From assembly GCA_013002425.1 (NCBI GenBank), contig JABDJQ010000610.1:1-7058 (forward strand): DNA of 7,058 nt, given 5' to 3'. The DNA is from Gemmatimonadota bacterium. GTDB lineage: Bacteria; Orphanbacterota; Orphanbacteria; Orphanbacterales; Orphanbacteraceae. Positions 1 through 6,504 of this stretch are shown one piece after another. Made by a program: the position numbers and the translations under genes. The notes under the pieces are model-generated. The model was not told the DNA's origin. It was given only the letters and a program-made list of their open reading frames with translations, and ran no database searches. The first letter of the stretch is position 1, and the number at the start of each line of letters is the position of its first letter.

Positions 1-324
1 GAGTACGGAGGCGAACAGAAGAACGAGAACGGTAATCGCGCTTTCGCCCACGAGACGACGGCCCGCCTCCAGCAGAAGACAGGCGACCGCCGCGAAACCG
101 AGGAAGCCCGTGAACAGCGATTCTCCCCCCGCGCTCTGTCGCAGCGCGCCGAAGAGACCGGCGCCCAGAACGAAGTCGGCGCGCCCGCGGCGCAGCATGT
201 GGAACGCGAGAACGATCAGCACGCAGTCGAGGAGAACGAAGGCGGGGAGAACGCGCTGCAGCAGGGAAGTCTCGAGAAAGTGGGCGGCAAGAAGCGTTGC
301 GAGAAACACGATCCAGGCTTTCAT
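1..324 (-). CDS. mreD: Rod shape-determining protein MreD (N-terminal part, cut by window edge)
   Basis: Translating the minus strand from the ATG at 324 gives 108 residues that stay open to the window edge, so the C-terminus is missing. The protein starts MKAWIVFLATLLAAHFLE and is very hydrophobic, with probable membrane segments near residues 3-18, 26-44, 51-62, 72-87 and 94-108. MreD is a small polytopic inner-membrane protein, usually about 160-180 residues, that works with MreC and MreB in lateral wall synthesis. The start is well supported: its ATG overlaps the mreC stop as ATGA, and an AGGAGG lies at 331-336 with 6-nt spacing, inside the mreC coding end. Similarity alone is modest, as is normal for MreD; position directly after mreC and the hydrophobic profile carry the call. 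Translational coupling to mreC is likely. Confidence 0.87.
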   Translation of the reverse strand, partial: MKAWIVFLATLLAAHFLETSLLQRVLPAFVLLDCVLIVLAFHMLRRGRADFVLGAGLFGALRQSAGGESLFTGFLGFAAVACLLLEAGRRLVGESAITVLVLLFASVL

Positions 325-1175
325 GGTGCGCCTCCTGCGGCCGTGTCGACAGGAGCGCCCGTGACCACCGGATCGTGCGCGCCCAGAACATCGAGCGAGT
401 CGAAGTCGGCCGACTCCACGACGTAGAGCTCTTCGAGCAGCGAGAAGTCGACATCCGGTTCGATCGCCACGTCGAGAAACACCTGGCCGCGCGTGCGCTT
501 CACTTCCCGCACGTGCCCGAGCGGCAGCCCGGGCGGGAAGACGCCGCCGAGCCCCGAACTCACGATGCGGTCGCCGGCAGCCAGGTCCGCGTGCGACGGG
601 ACGTCGAGCAGCCGGAACCCTCCCGGGTAACGCCATGCCAGTATGCCGACGACGCGGCTCCTCTGTCCCACGGCCGAAACGCGGACATCCTGGTTTCGCA
701 GAGTGCGCACGATCGACGAACCGGGGTACACCTCGTCGGTCACGCCCACGAGTCCGCGATACGTGACGACCGCCAGCCCGGGGCGAATCTGCTGGCGCTC
801 CCCCTTGTCGACGCGCCACGATTCGGCGCTTCTCCCCCCCGTTCGCGCGATCACGCGGACCGGGAGAAGCTCGAACCGGTTCTCTTCACGAAACTGGAGC
901 AGACGACGGAGCCGCTGATTCTCGTAGCCGTACTCTTTGAGATAGAAGTTCTCGATCGCGAAGTGAGTGGCGAGCAGGCGCAGTTCTTCGTTCTGCTTCT
1001 GGATCGCGGCGAAACGCCGCACGAAATCGATCCCGCGCTCCACCGGGGCGAGCACGCGATCGGCAAACAGACTCACGGGCGCATACGACGAACGCTGCGC
1101 CAGCACGAGCCCGCCGAGCAGCACGACGAGCACGAATGCGTAAATCAGAGGGTGATAGGAGGGTCGAAGCCGCAT
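321..1175 (-). CDS. mreC: Rod shape-determining protein MreC
   Basis: A 284-residue protein, near the usual length for MreC, the bitopic inner-membrane protein whose periplasmic part links the MreB filament to the wall-synthesis enzymes. Residues 1-8 are short and basic, residues 9-27 form one membrane anchor, about 55-95 is a likely coiled coil (charged heptads such as QKQNEELRLL), and 100-256 is the beta-rich periplasmic domain. Family-typical stretches include SSGLGGVFPPGLPLGHV near 206-222 and the LLEELYVV ending at 246-253. The last 28 residues are a low-complexity acidic/Ala-Gly tail outside the fold. The ATG at 1175 follows mreB by 6 bp; the preceding GGCGGGG is a poor ribosome site lying against the start, so coupling to mreB translation is plausible. 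The gene ends in TGA overlapping the mreD start. Confidence 0.96.
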   Translation of the reverse strand: MRLRPSYHPLIYAFVLVVLLGGLVLAQRSSYAPVSLFADRVLAPVERGIDFVRRFAAIQKQNEELRLLATHFAIENFYLKEYGYENQRLRRLLQFREENRFELLPVRVIARTGGRSAESWRVDKGERQQIRPGLAVVTYRGLVGVTDEVYPGSSIVRTLRNQDVRVSAVGQRSRVVGILAWRYPGGFRLLDVPSHADLAAGDRIVSSGLGGVFPPGLPLGHVREVKRTRGQVFLDVAIEPDVDFSLLEELYVVESADFDSLDVLGAHDPVVTGAPVDTAAGGAP

Positions 1176-1181
1176 CCCCGC

Positions 1182-2204
1182 CTACTTCATGAGTACCTTC
1201 GCGTACTGTTCGGGGTCGTCGAGGATCTTGCCCGTTCCCAGCACCACGGCCGTCAGGGGATCTTCCACCATGTTGATCGGAAGGTTGGTTTCCTCGCGGA
1301 GAAGAGCGTCGAGTCCGCGAAGGAGCGCGCCCCCTCCCGTGAGCACGATTCCGCGATCGACGATGTCGGCCGCGAGTTCCGGAGGCGTCGTTTCGAGCGA
1401 GCGTTTCACCGCGTCGACGACCTGCGAAATCGGTTCCGTGAGCGCCTCGCGCACTTCCTCGGCTTTGATGCGGATCGTTTTCGGAACGCCCGCAACGAGA
1501 TCGCGCCCTTTGACTTCCATCGGCTTCACGTCGCCCACGTCGTAAGCGCTGCCGATCTGGATCTTGATCTGCTCCGCGGTCTGTTCCCCGATCAGCAGAT
1601 TGTACTGACGCTTTACGTATTGAATGATGGCTTCGTCGAGTTTGTCGCCGCCGATGCGAATCGAAGTGGCGTTCACGATTCCGGACAGCGCGATGACGGC
1701 GATCTCGGTCGTACCGCCGCCGATGTCGATGACCATGTTCCCCGCCGGCTTCGAGATCGGAAGCCCGACCCCGATCGCCGCCGCGATCGGTTCGGCGACG
1801 AGATAGACCTCGCGCCCGCCGGCTGCGGCCGCGGAGTCGCGCACGGCGCGTTTCTCGACCTCCGTGATTCCGGACGGCACGCAGACCATGATGCGAGGGC
1901 GCACGAGAAAGCGGCGCTTCATGACCTTCCCGATCAGCTCCCGCAGCAGCGCTTCCGTCGTCTCGAAGTCGGCGATGACGCCGTCTTTGAGAGGCCGGAT
2001 CGCTTCGATCTCGCCCGGCGTGCGGCCGAGCATGTTCTTCGCTTCCTGACCGACCGCGATGATCTTGCCGGTGTTCTTGTCGACCGCGGCGACGGACGGC
2101 TCGTTCAGCACGATGCCGCGTCCCTTCACGTAGATCAGCGTGTTCGCCGTTCCGAGATCGATCGATATGTCATTCGTAAAATAACCGAGCAGAGACTCGA
2201 GCAA
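1182..2204 (-). CDS. mreB: Rod shape-determining protein MreB (bacterial actin), TTG start
   Basis: A 340-residue actin-family ATPase of the usual MreB length. It polymerises under the inner membrane and positions the elongation machinery. The nucleotide-binding motifs are intact: phosphate-1 IDLGTANT (15-22), phosphate-2 IDIGGGTTEIAV (159-170) and the adenosine motif IVLTGGGALL (286-295). YVKGRGIVLNEPSV (25-38) is classic MreB. The N-terminus MLESLLGYF resembles the amphipathic membrane-binding helix of Gram-negative MreB. The start codon is TTG at 2204: AGGAGG (2212-2217) is 7 nt upstream, and the N-terminal length matches the family. The nearby ATG at 2207-2209 is out of frame. The gene lies 23 bp after radC and 6 bp before mreC and ends in TAG. 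Its sequence is highly conserved, so the identity is close to certain. Confidence 0.98.
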   Translation of the reverse strand: MLESLLGYFTNDISIDLGTANTLIYVKGRGIVLNEPSVAAVDKNTGKIIAVGQEAKNMLGRTPGEIEAIRPLKDGVIADFETTEALLRELIGKVMKRRFLVRPRIMVCVPSGITEVEKRAVRDSAAAAGGREVYLVAEPIAAAIGVGLPISKPAGNMVIDIGGGTTEIAVIALSGIVNATSIRIGGDKLDEAIIQYVKRQYNLLIGEQTAEQIKIQIGSAYDVGDVKPMEVKGRDLVAGVPKTIRIKAEEVREALTEPISQVVDAVKRSLETTPPELAADIVDRGIVLTGGGALLRGLDALLREETNLPINMVEDPLTAVVLGTGKILDDPEQYAKVLMK

Positions 2205-2211
2205 CTCATCC

Positions 2212-2217
2212 CCTCCT
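2212..2217 (-). promoter_or_regulatory. Ribosome binding site that sets the TTG start of mreB
   Basis: The minus strand reads AGGAGG here, a strong Shine-Dalgarno core, 7 nt before the TTG at 2204. The same site is only 2 nt from an out-of-frame ATG at 2207-2209, too close for efficient initiation. The ATG frame closes after 24 codons. The site therefore supports TTG as the true mreB start. It lies in the 23-bp gap after the radC stop. Confidence 0.85.
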
Positions 2218-2227
2218 CGTCGGCGAG

Positions 2228-2911
2228 CTACAGATAGCCGCTTTCGCGCAGGCTTTCGAAACGCCCGTCGCCGATGATCACGTGATCCAGCACTTCAATA
2301 CCCACAAGTTTACCCGCGTCCACGAACCGTTTCGTAACGGCCACGTCCTCCTCGCTCGGAGTCGGCACTCCGGTCGGATGATTGTGGACGAGAACGATGG
2401 CAGCCGCGCTGCGCACGATGGCGGCCTTCAAACCTTCCCGCGGATGGACGAGCGAGGCGGTCAGCGTTCCGACCGAAACCCGCACCACGTCGATCACGCG
2501 GTTCTTCGCGTCGAGCAGAAGCACGCGAAACTCCTCGCGGTCGAGCGAGCGCATTTCATCCATCAGGAGAAGCGCGACGTCGCGCGGCGTGCGGATCGCC
2601 GCCCGCTCGCGCTCATGCGCGAAAACGACACGGCGTCCCAGTTCGACTCCGGCGAGAAGCGAGGACGCCTTCCCCGGACCGATCCCGTCGATGGCCAGAA
2701 GCCGCGCGGGATCACGATCCGCAAACGAGCGGATCGATTCGTAACGAACCAGGATCTCTTCCGCGAGAGCAAGCGAACTCCTGCCGCGAATTCCGGAGCC
2801 CAGAAGAATAGCAATCAGCTCACGATCCGCGAGAGCGTCGACGCCCTTCTCGATCAGCCTCTCGCGAGGGCGATCGGATCGAGGGAGCCGGGTGAGCGCA
2901 GGTTTCCGCAT
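2228..2911 (-). CDS. radC: RadC family JAMM/MPN-domain protein
   Basis: From the ATG at 2911 the protein has 227 residues, the usual RadC length. A longer reading from 2983 is possible but rejected: GGAGG (2919-2923) sits 7 nt before the 2911 ATG, and the extra 24 residues look non-coding. Residues 18-94 hold the N-terminal helical part with a helix-hairpin-helix motif (LLAIDGIGPGKA, 71-82). The MPN/JAMM domain occupies about 105-227, with the metal site HNHPTG at 176-181 followed by S186 and D189 in the HxH-x7-S-x2-D spacing, and E126/E127 as the likely catalytic Glu. RadC was once linked to DNA repair, but that role is not well supported; JAMM proteins are usually metallopeptidases and the RadC substrate is unknown. 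RadC next to mreBCD is a common bacterial arrangement. It ends in TAG and probably heads the operon with mreB, mreC and mreD. Confidence 0.96.
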   Translation of the reverse strand: MRKPALTRLPRSDRPRERLIEKGVDALADRELIAILLGSGIRGRSSLALAEEILVRYESIRSFADRDPARLLAIDGIGPGKASSLLAGVELGRRVVFAHERERAAIRTPRDVALLLMDEMRSLDREEFRVLLLDAKNRVIDVVRVSVGTLTASLVHPREGLKAAIVRSAAAIVLVHNHPTGVPTPSEEDVAVTKRFVDAGKLVGIEVLDHVIIGDGRFESLRESGYL

Positions 2912-2943
2912 GGAAACACCTCCCACCCCGGGGCACGAGTCCT

Positions 2944-2953
2944 CGAACGTTCG
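2944..2953. repeat. 10-bp perfect palindrome CGAACGTTCG at the predicted radC start site
   Basis: CGAACGTTCG is perfectly self-complementary and falls on the predicted transcription start of radC, just downstream of the candidate -10 box. This is a position where a repressor could act. The half sites resemble those of the Gram-positive/actinobacterial LexA box (CGAAC-N4-GTTCG) but lack the 4-bp spacer, so a LexA site is not supported. It may be chance. Confidence 0.4.
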
Positions 2954-2954
2954 G

Positions 2955-2983
2955 ACGGTAGCAAACAGGGGGTGCGCGGGCAA
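2955..2983 (-). promoter_or_regulatory. Candidate sigma70-type promoter for radC-mreBCD
   Basis: On the minus strand TTGCCC (2983-2978) is separated by exactly 17 bp from TACCGT (2960-2955). This gives a 4/6 match at -35 and a weaker -10 (TAnnnT retained), typical of GC-rich genomes. Transcription would begin near 2948, leaving a leader of roughly 37 nt with the GGAGG of radC at 2919-2923. It is the only sizeable gap upstream of the radC-mreBCD cluster. No hairpin followed by a T-run is visible after the preceding gene, so read-through from upstream is also possible. Confidence 0.45.
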
Positions 2984-3030
2984 GATATTTCAGCGCAAAG
3001 GGTTCGGATGAGTCGGGCCGGCGGAGATCG

Positions 3031-5454
3031 CTACCGTTTCTCCCCCAGTTCCGCGAGGCGGGCACGGGCGGCGGAGTGTCCCGGGCTCCTGTCGATCACC
3101 TCGGCATAAGCGCGCGCCGCGCGAACCGGCTTCCCGAGCGAGAGCAGTGTCTCCGCCTTCTCGAAGCGGAGCGAAGAGAGCCACGGCCGGAGCGCGATCG
3201 CCTCGTCGAGAATCGCCAGAGCGCGCTCTGTCTCTCCCCGGGAGCGGCGCACCCGGGCGCGCAGAATCGCCGACGCCTCCGAGTCCGGGCACATGCGGTC
3301 GAGTTCGCTCAGGGCCTGCATGGCGCCGCCGTGATCCCCCGCCATGAATGCCCCTTCCGCCGCCCGGATCAGGCTGATCTGGCGATCGAGATACGCGCGC
3401 GAGTCCCGGATCTCGCGCGCGTCGACGACGCGGGCGCCCCCCGGAATCGTGACCGACTCCCAGACCGCCTCGTAGGGGACGGCGCGCGAAGACGGCTCCG
3501 CGCCGCCCGCGGAATCAGCGAGGGCTGCCCGTTCTGCATCCGTAATCCCGTCTTCTGCTCCGGCTTCGAACCGGAAAACGCGGTAGTACGAATCCTGATA
3601 CACGAGCGTGAAGCGATGGCCGAGCACGGGCAGAAGCGCCTCCTCCCTCCAGTGCATCGCCGCCGCGGCCGACGCGACGGGGAGCTCCCGCTTTCCGATC
3701 CGATAGAGTTCCGAGTCGCTGGAAAGATCGAGCGTGTACGATATTTGATGCACGAAGTAGTCAGTCTGTGTGTCGATACAGAACTGCGCCAGAGTCTCCG
3801 GGAAAACGCGCCCCTTCCCGTCGACTCCCTCTTCCTCGTACAGGCCTTCCAGCAGGCCTCTGTACTTGTCGCGGATCACCGACGACTCGAATTTCGAGTG
3901 CAGCACGATCGGCCTCTGCCCGTACGTGAGAATCATCGGACCGGTCGGATACCATGTGAGAAAGACGTCGTCGCGCTCCGTGCTCATCCGGATCCATTCG
4001 AGAAGACGCCGGTTGTTCCCCACGTTCGGAGGATCCACGTAGGCGGGTTCGGTCGCGAACAGACGCGCCACGGAGTAGATCGGCGCGCGCGGGCCGAGCA
4101 GATCCTGGGCCCCCTGCCAGATCAGTGAGAGCGCGAAGGCGAAGAAGAGGGCTTTCTTCATCCCGCGCGACGCCGACACGAACAGGAACGGAATCGCGAG
4201 CACGAGGAAGAAGGCGACGAACGACGACACGCGCTGAATCAGCACGAAGAGCGCGACGAACATCGTGTAGAGAACGAAAACACCGATCTGTTCCGGAGTC
4301 GCGCGCCGTTTCAACACGAGGATCGCGCCCGCAATCCACGCCCCGATCCCCCAGAGAAGGAACGGCCCGACCTGCGCGATCAGAAACGGAATCGACGGCG
4401 TATTGAACGGCGGCGACCAGAGAATCCGCGCGTCGAACGGCAGAAGCGCGGGGTCTGCCGGTTTCTGCCCGAGGAACTGGAGCTTGTAGCGGATCAGCCC
4501 GTAGACGTGCGAGTACTCGGGATAGCCCCCCAGGAGATTGACGATCGCGAACAGCCCTGCCGCTCCCGCGAACGCGACGCCGGCCGTGGCGAGCGGCCTC
4601 ATGCGACCGGCGCCGCGGCGCTCGAACCAGAGCGCGCCGAGCATCGCGTACGACGCGAGCATCGGCCCCGAAAAGAAAAACCGTTTTTCGACGAGCACCG
4701 GAACGATCCACGAGGCGAGCGCGAAAAGGCCGGTGACGACGAGAAGGGCGCGAAAGAGCGCTTCCCGGCGCGGCGTGAACGCCATCAGAATGAAGAGAAA
4801 CGGACTCAGCATCAGAAACCAGAAACGACTCAGGTGCCATCCGGCGAGAGCGACGGCGCCGAAGAGCCCCGCGACTCCCGCGGCGACAGCGATGCTGCGT
4901 GCGCGCTCCATCCGAAGCGCCCGCAGAAAGAACGCGAATCCCAGAAACAGAAGCGGAAGCGCGAAATCCTCGCGGCCGTAATGACCGATCACGCGGGCGA
5001 AGCTCAGAGGCACCAGCGCGTAAGCCAGCATTGCTCCGCAGGAGAGCACGACCGAACCCCAGAGAGCGCGCGCCGCGAGATAAACGGCCGGGATCGAGAG
5101 CGACGAAAAGATACAGATGAACCAGATCAGAAACCGGTGAAACGGAACCGTGAGCCCGAGGCCCGCAAGAACGCGATAGAGCTTTCCGGCGCACCATTCC
5201 ATGCACACGGTGATCTGCTCCATCACCGGCAATCCCTCGGGCATCTGCGCCCGATAGTCGACCGCGGGGATCGATTTCCCTTCGGCGATCATCTTCGCGT
5301 AACGATAGTGGAATGCGGATTCCGTCCAGAAGAGCATTTCGTCGTTCGCCGGGTCGAACGCGGCCGACCCTTCGAACGATCGGATTTTCGCGAAAGACGT
5401 GATCGCGAACGTCAGAATCAGGAGGGCGAGAACCCCTGTGGATGCGGCTTTCAT
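3031..5454 (-). CDS. STT3-like GT-C membrane glycosyltransferase with C-terminal TPR repeats
   Basis: An 807-residue protein in three parts. Residues 1-450 hold about 13 membrane segments (first at 7-22, then clusters at 105-255, 287-308 and 355-447), the number typical of STT3 oligosaccharyltransferases. The first outer loop resembles STT3: ESAFHYRYAKMIAEGK (45-60) followed by DYRAQMPEG (66-74), with E45 where STT3 has an acidic metal ligand; YGREDFALPL (159-168) resembles the second-loop acidic motif. Residues 455-630 form a soluble, probably outward-facing domain. At the place of the WWDYG signature there is TWYPTGPM (500-507), then YGQRPIVLHS. About 693-794 contains three 34-residue TPR-like units after a charged linker. 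The likely role is sugar transfer from a polyprenyl carrier, but the altered motif means protein N-glycosylation is not shown; a different GT-C transferase or an inactive relative is possible. It starts 24 bp after the HD-GYP gene without a clear ribosome site and ends in TAG. Confidence 0.72.
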   Translation of the reverse strand: MKAASTGVLALLILTFAITSFAKIRSFEGSAAFDPANDEMLFWTESAFHYRYAKMIAEGKSIPAVDYRAQMPEGLPVMEQITVCMEWCAGKLYRVLAGLGLTVPFHRFLIWFICIFSSLSIPAVYLAARALWGSVVLSCGAMLAYALVPLSFARVIGHYGREDFALPLLFLGFAFFLRALRMERARSIAVAAGVAGLFGAVALAGWHLSRFWFLMLSPFLFILMAFTPRREALFRALLVVTGLFALASWIVPVLVEKRFFFSGPMLASYAMLGALWFERRGAGRMRPLATAGVAFAGAAGLFAIVNLLGGYPEYSHVYGLIRYKLQFLGQKPADPALLPFDARILWSPPFNTPSIPFLIAQVGPFLLWGIGAWIAGAILVLKRRATPEQIGVFVLYTMFVALFVLIQRVSSFVAFFLVLAIPFLFVSASRGMKKALFFAFALSLIWQGAQDLLGPRAPIYSVARLFATEPAYVDPPNVGNNRRLLEWIRMSTERDDVFLTWYPTGPMILTYGQRPIVLHSKFESSVIRDKYRGLLEGLYEEEGVDGKGRVFPETLAQFCIDTQTDYFVHQISYTLDLSSDSELYRIGKRELPVASAAAAMHWREEALLPVLGHRFTLVYQDSYYRVFRFEAGAEDGITDAERAALADSAGGAEPSSRAVPYEAVWESVTIPGGARVVDAREIRDSRAYLDRQISLIRAAEGAFMAGDHGGAMQALSELDRMCPDSEASAILRARVRRSRGETERALAILDEAIALRPWLSSLRFEKAETLLSLGKPVRAARAYAEVIDRSPGHSAARARLAELGEKR

Positions 5455-5463
5455 TGCGCCGTC

Positions 5464-5469
5464 ATTGTA
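5464..5469 (-). promoter_or_regulatory. TACAAT -10-like box just upstream of the STT3-like gene
   Basis: The minus strand reads TACAAT (5 of 6 matches to TATAAT) ending 9 nt before the ATG at 5454. No convincing -35 hexamer lies 16-18 bp upstream, and no Shine-Dalgarno sequence precedes the ATG. If the box is active, transcription would start within a few bases of the ATG and give a nearly leaderless message. Otherwise the gene is co-transcribed with the HD-GYP gene. Confidence 0.35.
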
Positions 5470-5478
5470 GCGGGTTTT

Positions 5479-6459
5479 CTATGGAAGCGCCCGGTCGAGT
5501 CGCGAGTTCAGGAATCCGCGCACGATAGCCGGGTCGAACTGCGATCCGGTGCACGACAGCACCTCGCGGACCGCCTCGCGGTGCGAAAGCTTCGCGCAGT
5601 AGGTGCGCTCGCTCGTCATCGCGTCGTAGGCGTCCGCTACGGCCAGAATACGGGCGGCGATCGGAATCGACTCGCGCGCCAGGTTGTCGGGATAGCCGCG
5701 GCCGTCGAAGCGTTCGTGATGAAAACGCACCATGTCCAGAAGCTCGCGATCGTCGGTATGGTCTTCCACGATCTCCTCACCCCAGACCGGATGCTGCCGG
5801 ATGCTCTTCCACTCCTGTTCGTTCAGGCTCTCGCGCTTCGTCAGAATCCGCGTGTCGACCCGGAGCTTGCCGAGGTCGTGGATCCAGCCGCCCACGAAGA
5901 GCAGGCGAACGACCCGGGGCGACATCGTAAGCGATTCGCCGATGCGGGCGGCGTAGAAGCCGACGCGATACGAGTGACCGTGAAGCGTTTCTTCCTTCTC
6001 GGCGAATTCCCGAAACGCGGGGCGTAGAGCCCGCAGAAGTTCGCGCTGTCTACGGACGGCGGGCAACGGAAACTCCGCGTCACCCCATCGCTCGAGCCTG
6101 GCCTCGGAATCGTGGCGCTGCATCCCCTTGAACAGGAGACGAAGACGCAGTTTCTTTTCCCGGGGCGAGCAGCGTTCGAGCGCGAGCGGCACATAGCGGG
6201 GCTCGTCTTCGCAGGCGCCGGACACGGGGGCGGCTTCGCGTTCCGTCTTTTCGCGAGCGGCATCGCGGGCTTTATCGCGGGCGTTATCGCGGTCGGAGGA
6301 GACGACGTAGTGCCAGGGAGCGTCCTCGCGGAGCCTGATACCGGCCGTTTCGTGGGAATCCACCGCTTCGAGCATGAGCCCCGCGCGCTCCCCTTCGGCC
6401 CGTATCCACGCCTGCATCGTCCCGTTCGGCTCGACCACCAGCACCCGGCGTTTCAGCAC
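5479..6459 (-). CDS. HD-GYP domain protein with partial receiver-like N-terminus
   Basis: A 326-residue cytoplasmic protein starting with GTG at 6459, preceded by a GAGGGG ribosome site about 6 nt upstream. The C-terminal HD-GYP domain (about 150-325) has the expected motifs: HGHSYRV (160-166), HDLGK (194-198), HPVWG (223-227), HHERFDGRGYP (247-257) and ADAYDAMTSERTY (275-287). HD-GYP proteins usually hydrolyse cyclic-di-GMP, some cyclic GMP-AMP; the motifs here look intact. T158 occupies the position where three-metal members have Glu, suggesting a two-metal type (inference). Residues 4-56 resemble the first half of a response-regulator receiver (RRVLVVEPN; E10 in the acidic pocket, D56 possibly near the phosphorylation site), but the second half is absent. 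It is replaced by a charged Arg/Asp linker (57-72) built on a 12-bp DNA repeat and a helical region to 150. It has its own promoter and is followed 24 bp later by the STT3-like gene. Stop is TAG. Confidence 0.9.
   Translation of the reverse strand: MLKRRVLVVEPNGTMQAWIRAEGERAGLMLEAVDSHETAGIRLREDAPWHYVVSSDRDNARDKARDAAREKTEREAAPVSGACEDEPRYVPLALERCSPREKKLRLRLLFKGMQRHDSEARLERWGDAEFPLPAVRRQRELLRALRPAFREFAEKEETLHGHSYRVGFYAARIGESLTMSPRVVRLLFVGGWIHDLGKLRVDTRILTKRESLNEQEWKSIRQHPVWGEEIVEDHTDDRELLDMVRFHHERFDGRGYPDNLARESIPIAARILAVADAYDAMTSERTYCAKLSHREAVREVLSCTGSQFDPAIVRGFLNSRLDRALP
6244..6291 (-). repeat. Four in-frame 12-bp tandem units inside the HD-GYP gene
   Basis: On the minus strand four successive 12-bp units read CGCGATAACGCC, CGCGATAAAGCC, CGCGATGCCGCT and CGCGAAAAGACG. 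The first two differ by one base and the later ones are more diverged. They encode RDNA, RDKA, RDAA and REKT (residues 57-72). Because the unit is a multiple of three, copy-number change would lengthen or shorten the linker without breaking the frame. Confidence 0.8.
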
Positions 6460-6504
6460 CTCGCCCCCTCACTTCAAGTAAATTCTCGCGAAACAGCTCG
6501 CTGC

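Noticed and set aside
297..2237. A 646-codon plus-strand open frame opposite mreC and mreB
   Set aside because: It is a mirror of two certain genes. Its protein is rich in Arg, Asp and His with no recognisable domain, as expected when a GC-rich gene is read in the antisense direction.
2944..2953. LexA (SOS) box upstream of radC
   Set aside because: The half sites resemble CGAAC/GTTCG, but the required 4-bp spacer is missing.
2912..2983. A 24-residue N-terminal extension of radC starting at 2983
   Set aside because: It lacks a ribosome site, overlaps the candidate promoter and is not part of the usual RadC protein. The ATG at 2911 has a well-placed GGAGG.
3761..5206. A 481-codon minus-strand open frame overlapping the STT3-like gene
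   Set aside because: It is a shifted reading of the same strand, dominated by Arg, Ala and Ser. The overlapping frame has clear membrane segments and motifs.
5452..5466. A four-codon open frame (ATG ACG GCG CAA TGA) overlapping the start of the STT3-like gene
   Set aside because: It has no ribosome site and its ATG overlaps the TACAAT box. It is probably chance.
4507..6027. A 506-codon plus-strand open frame opposite the STT3-like and HD-GYP genes
   Set aside because: Composition is Arg/Glu/His-rich and repetitive without any domain, it spans two unrelated minus-strand genes, and both of those have coherent motifs.
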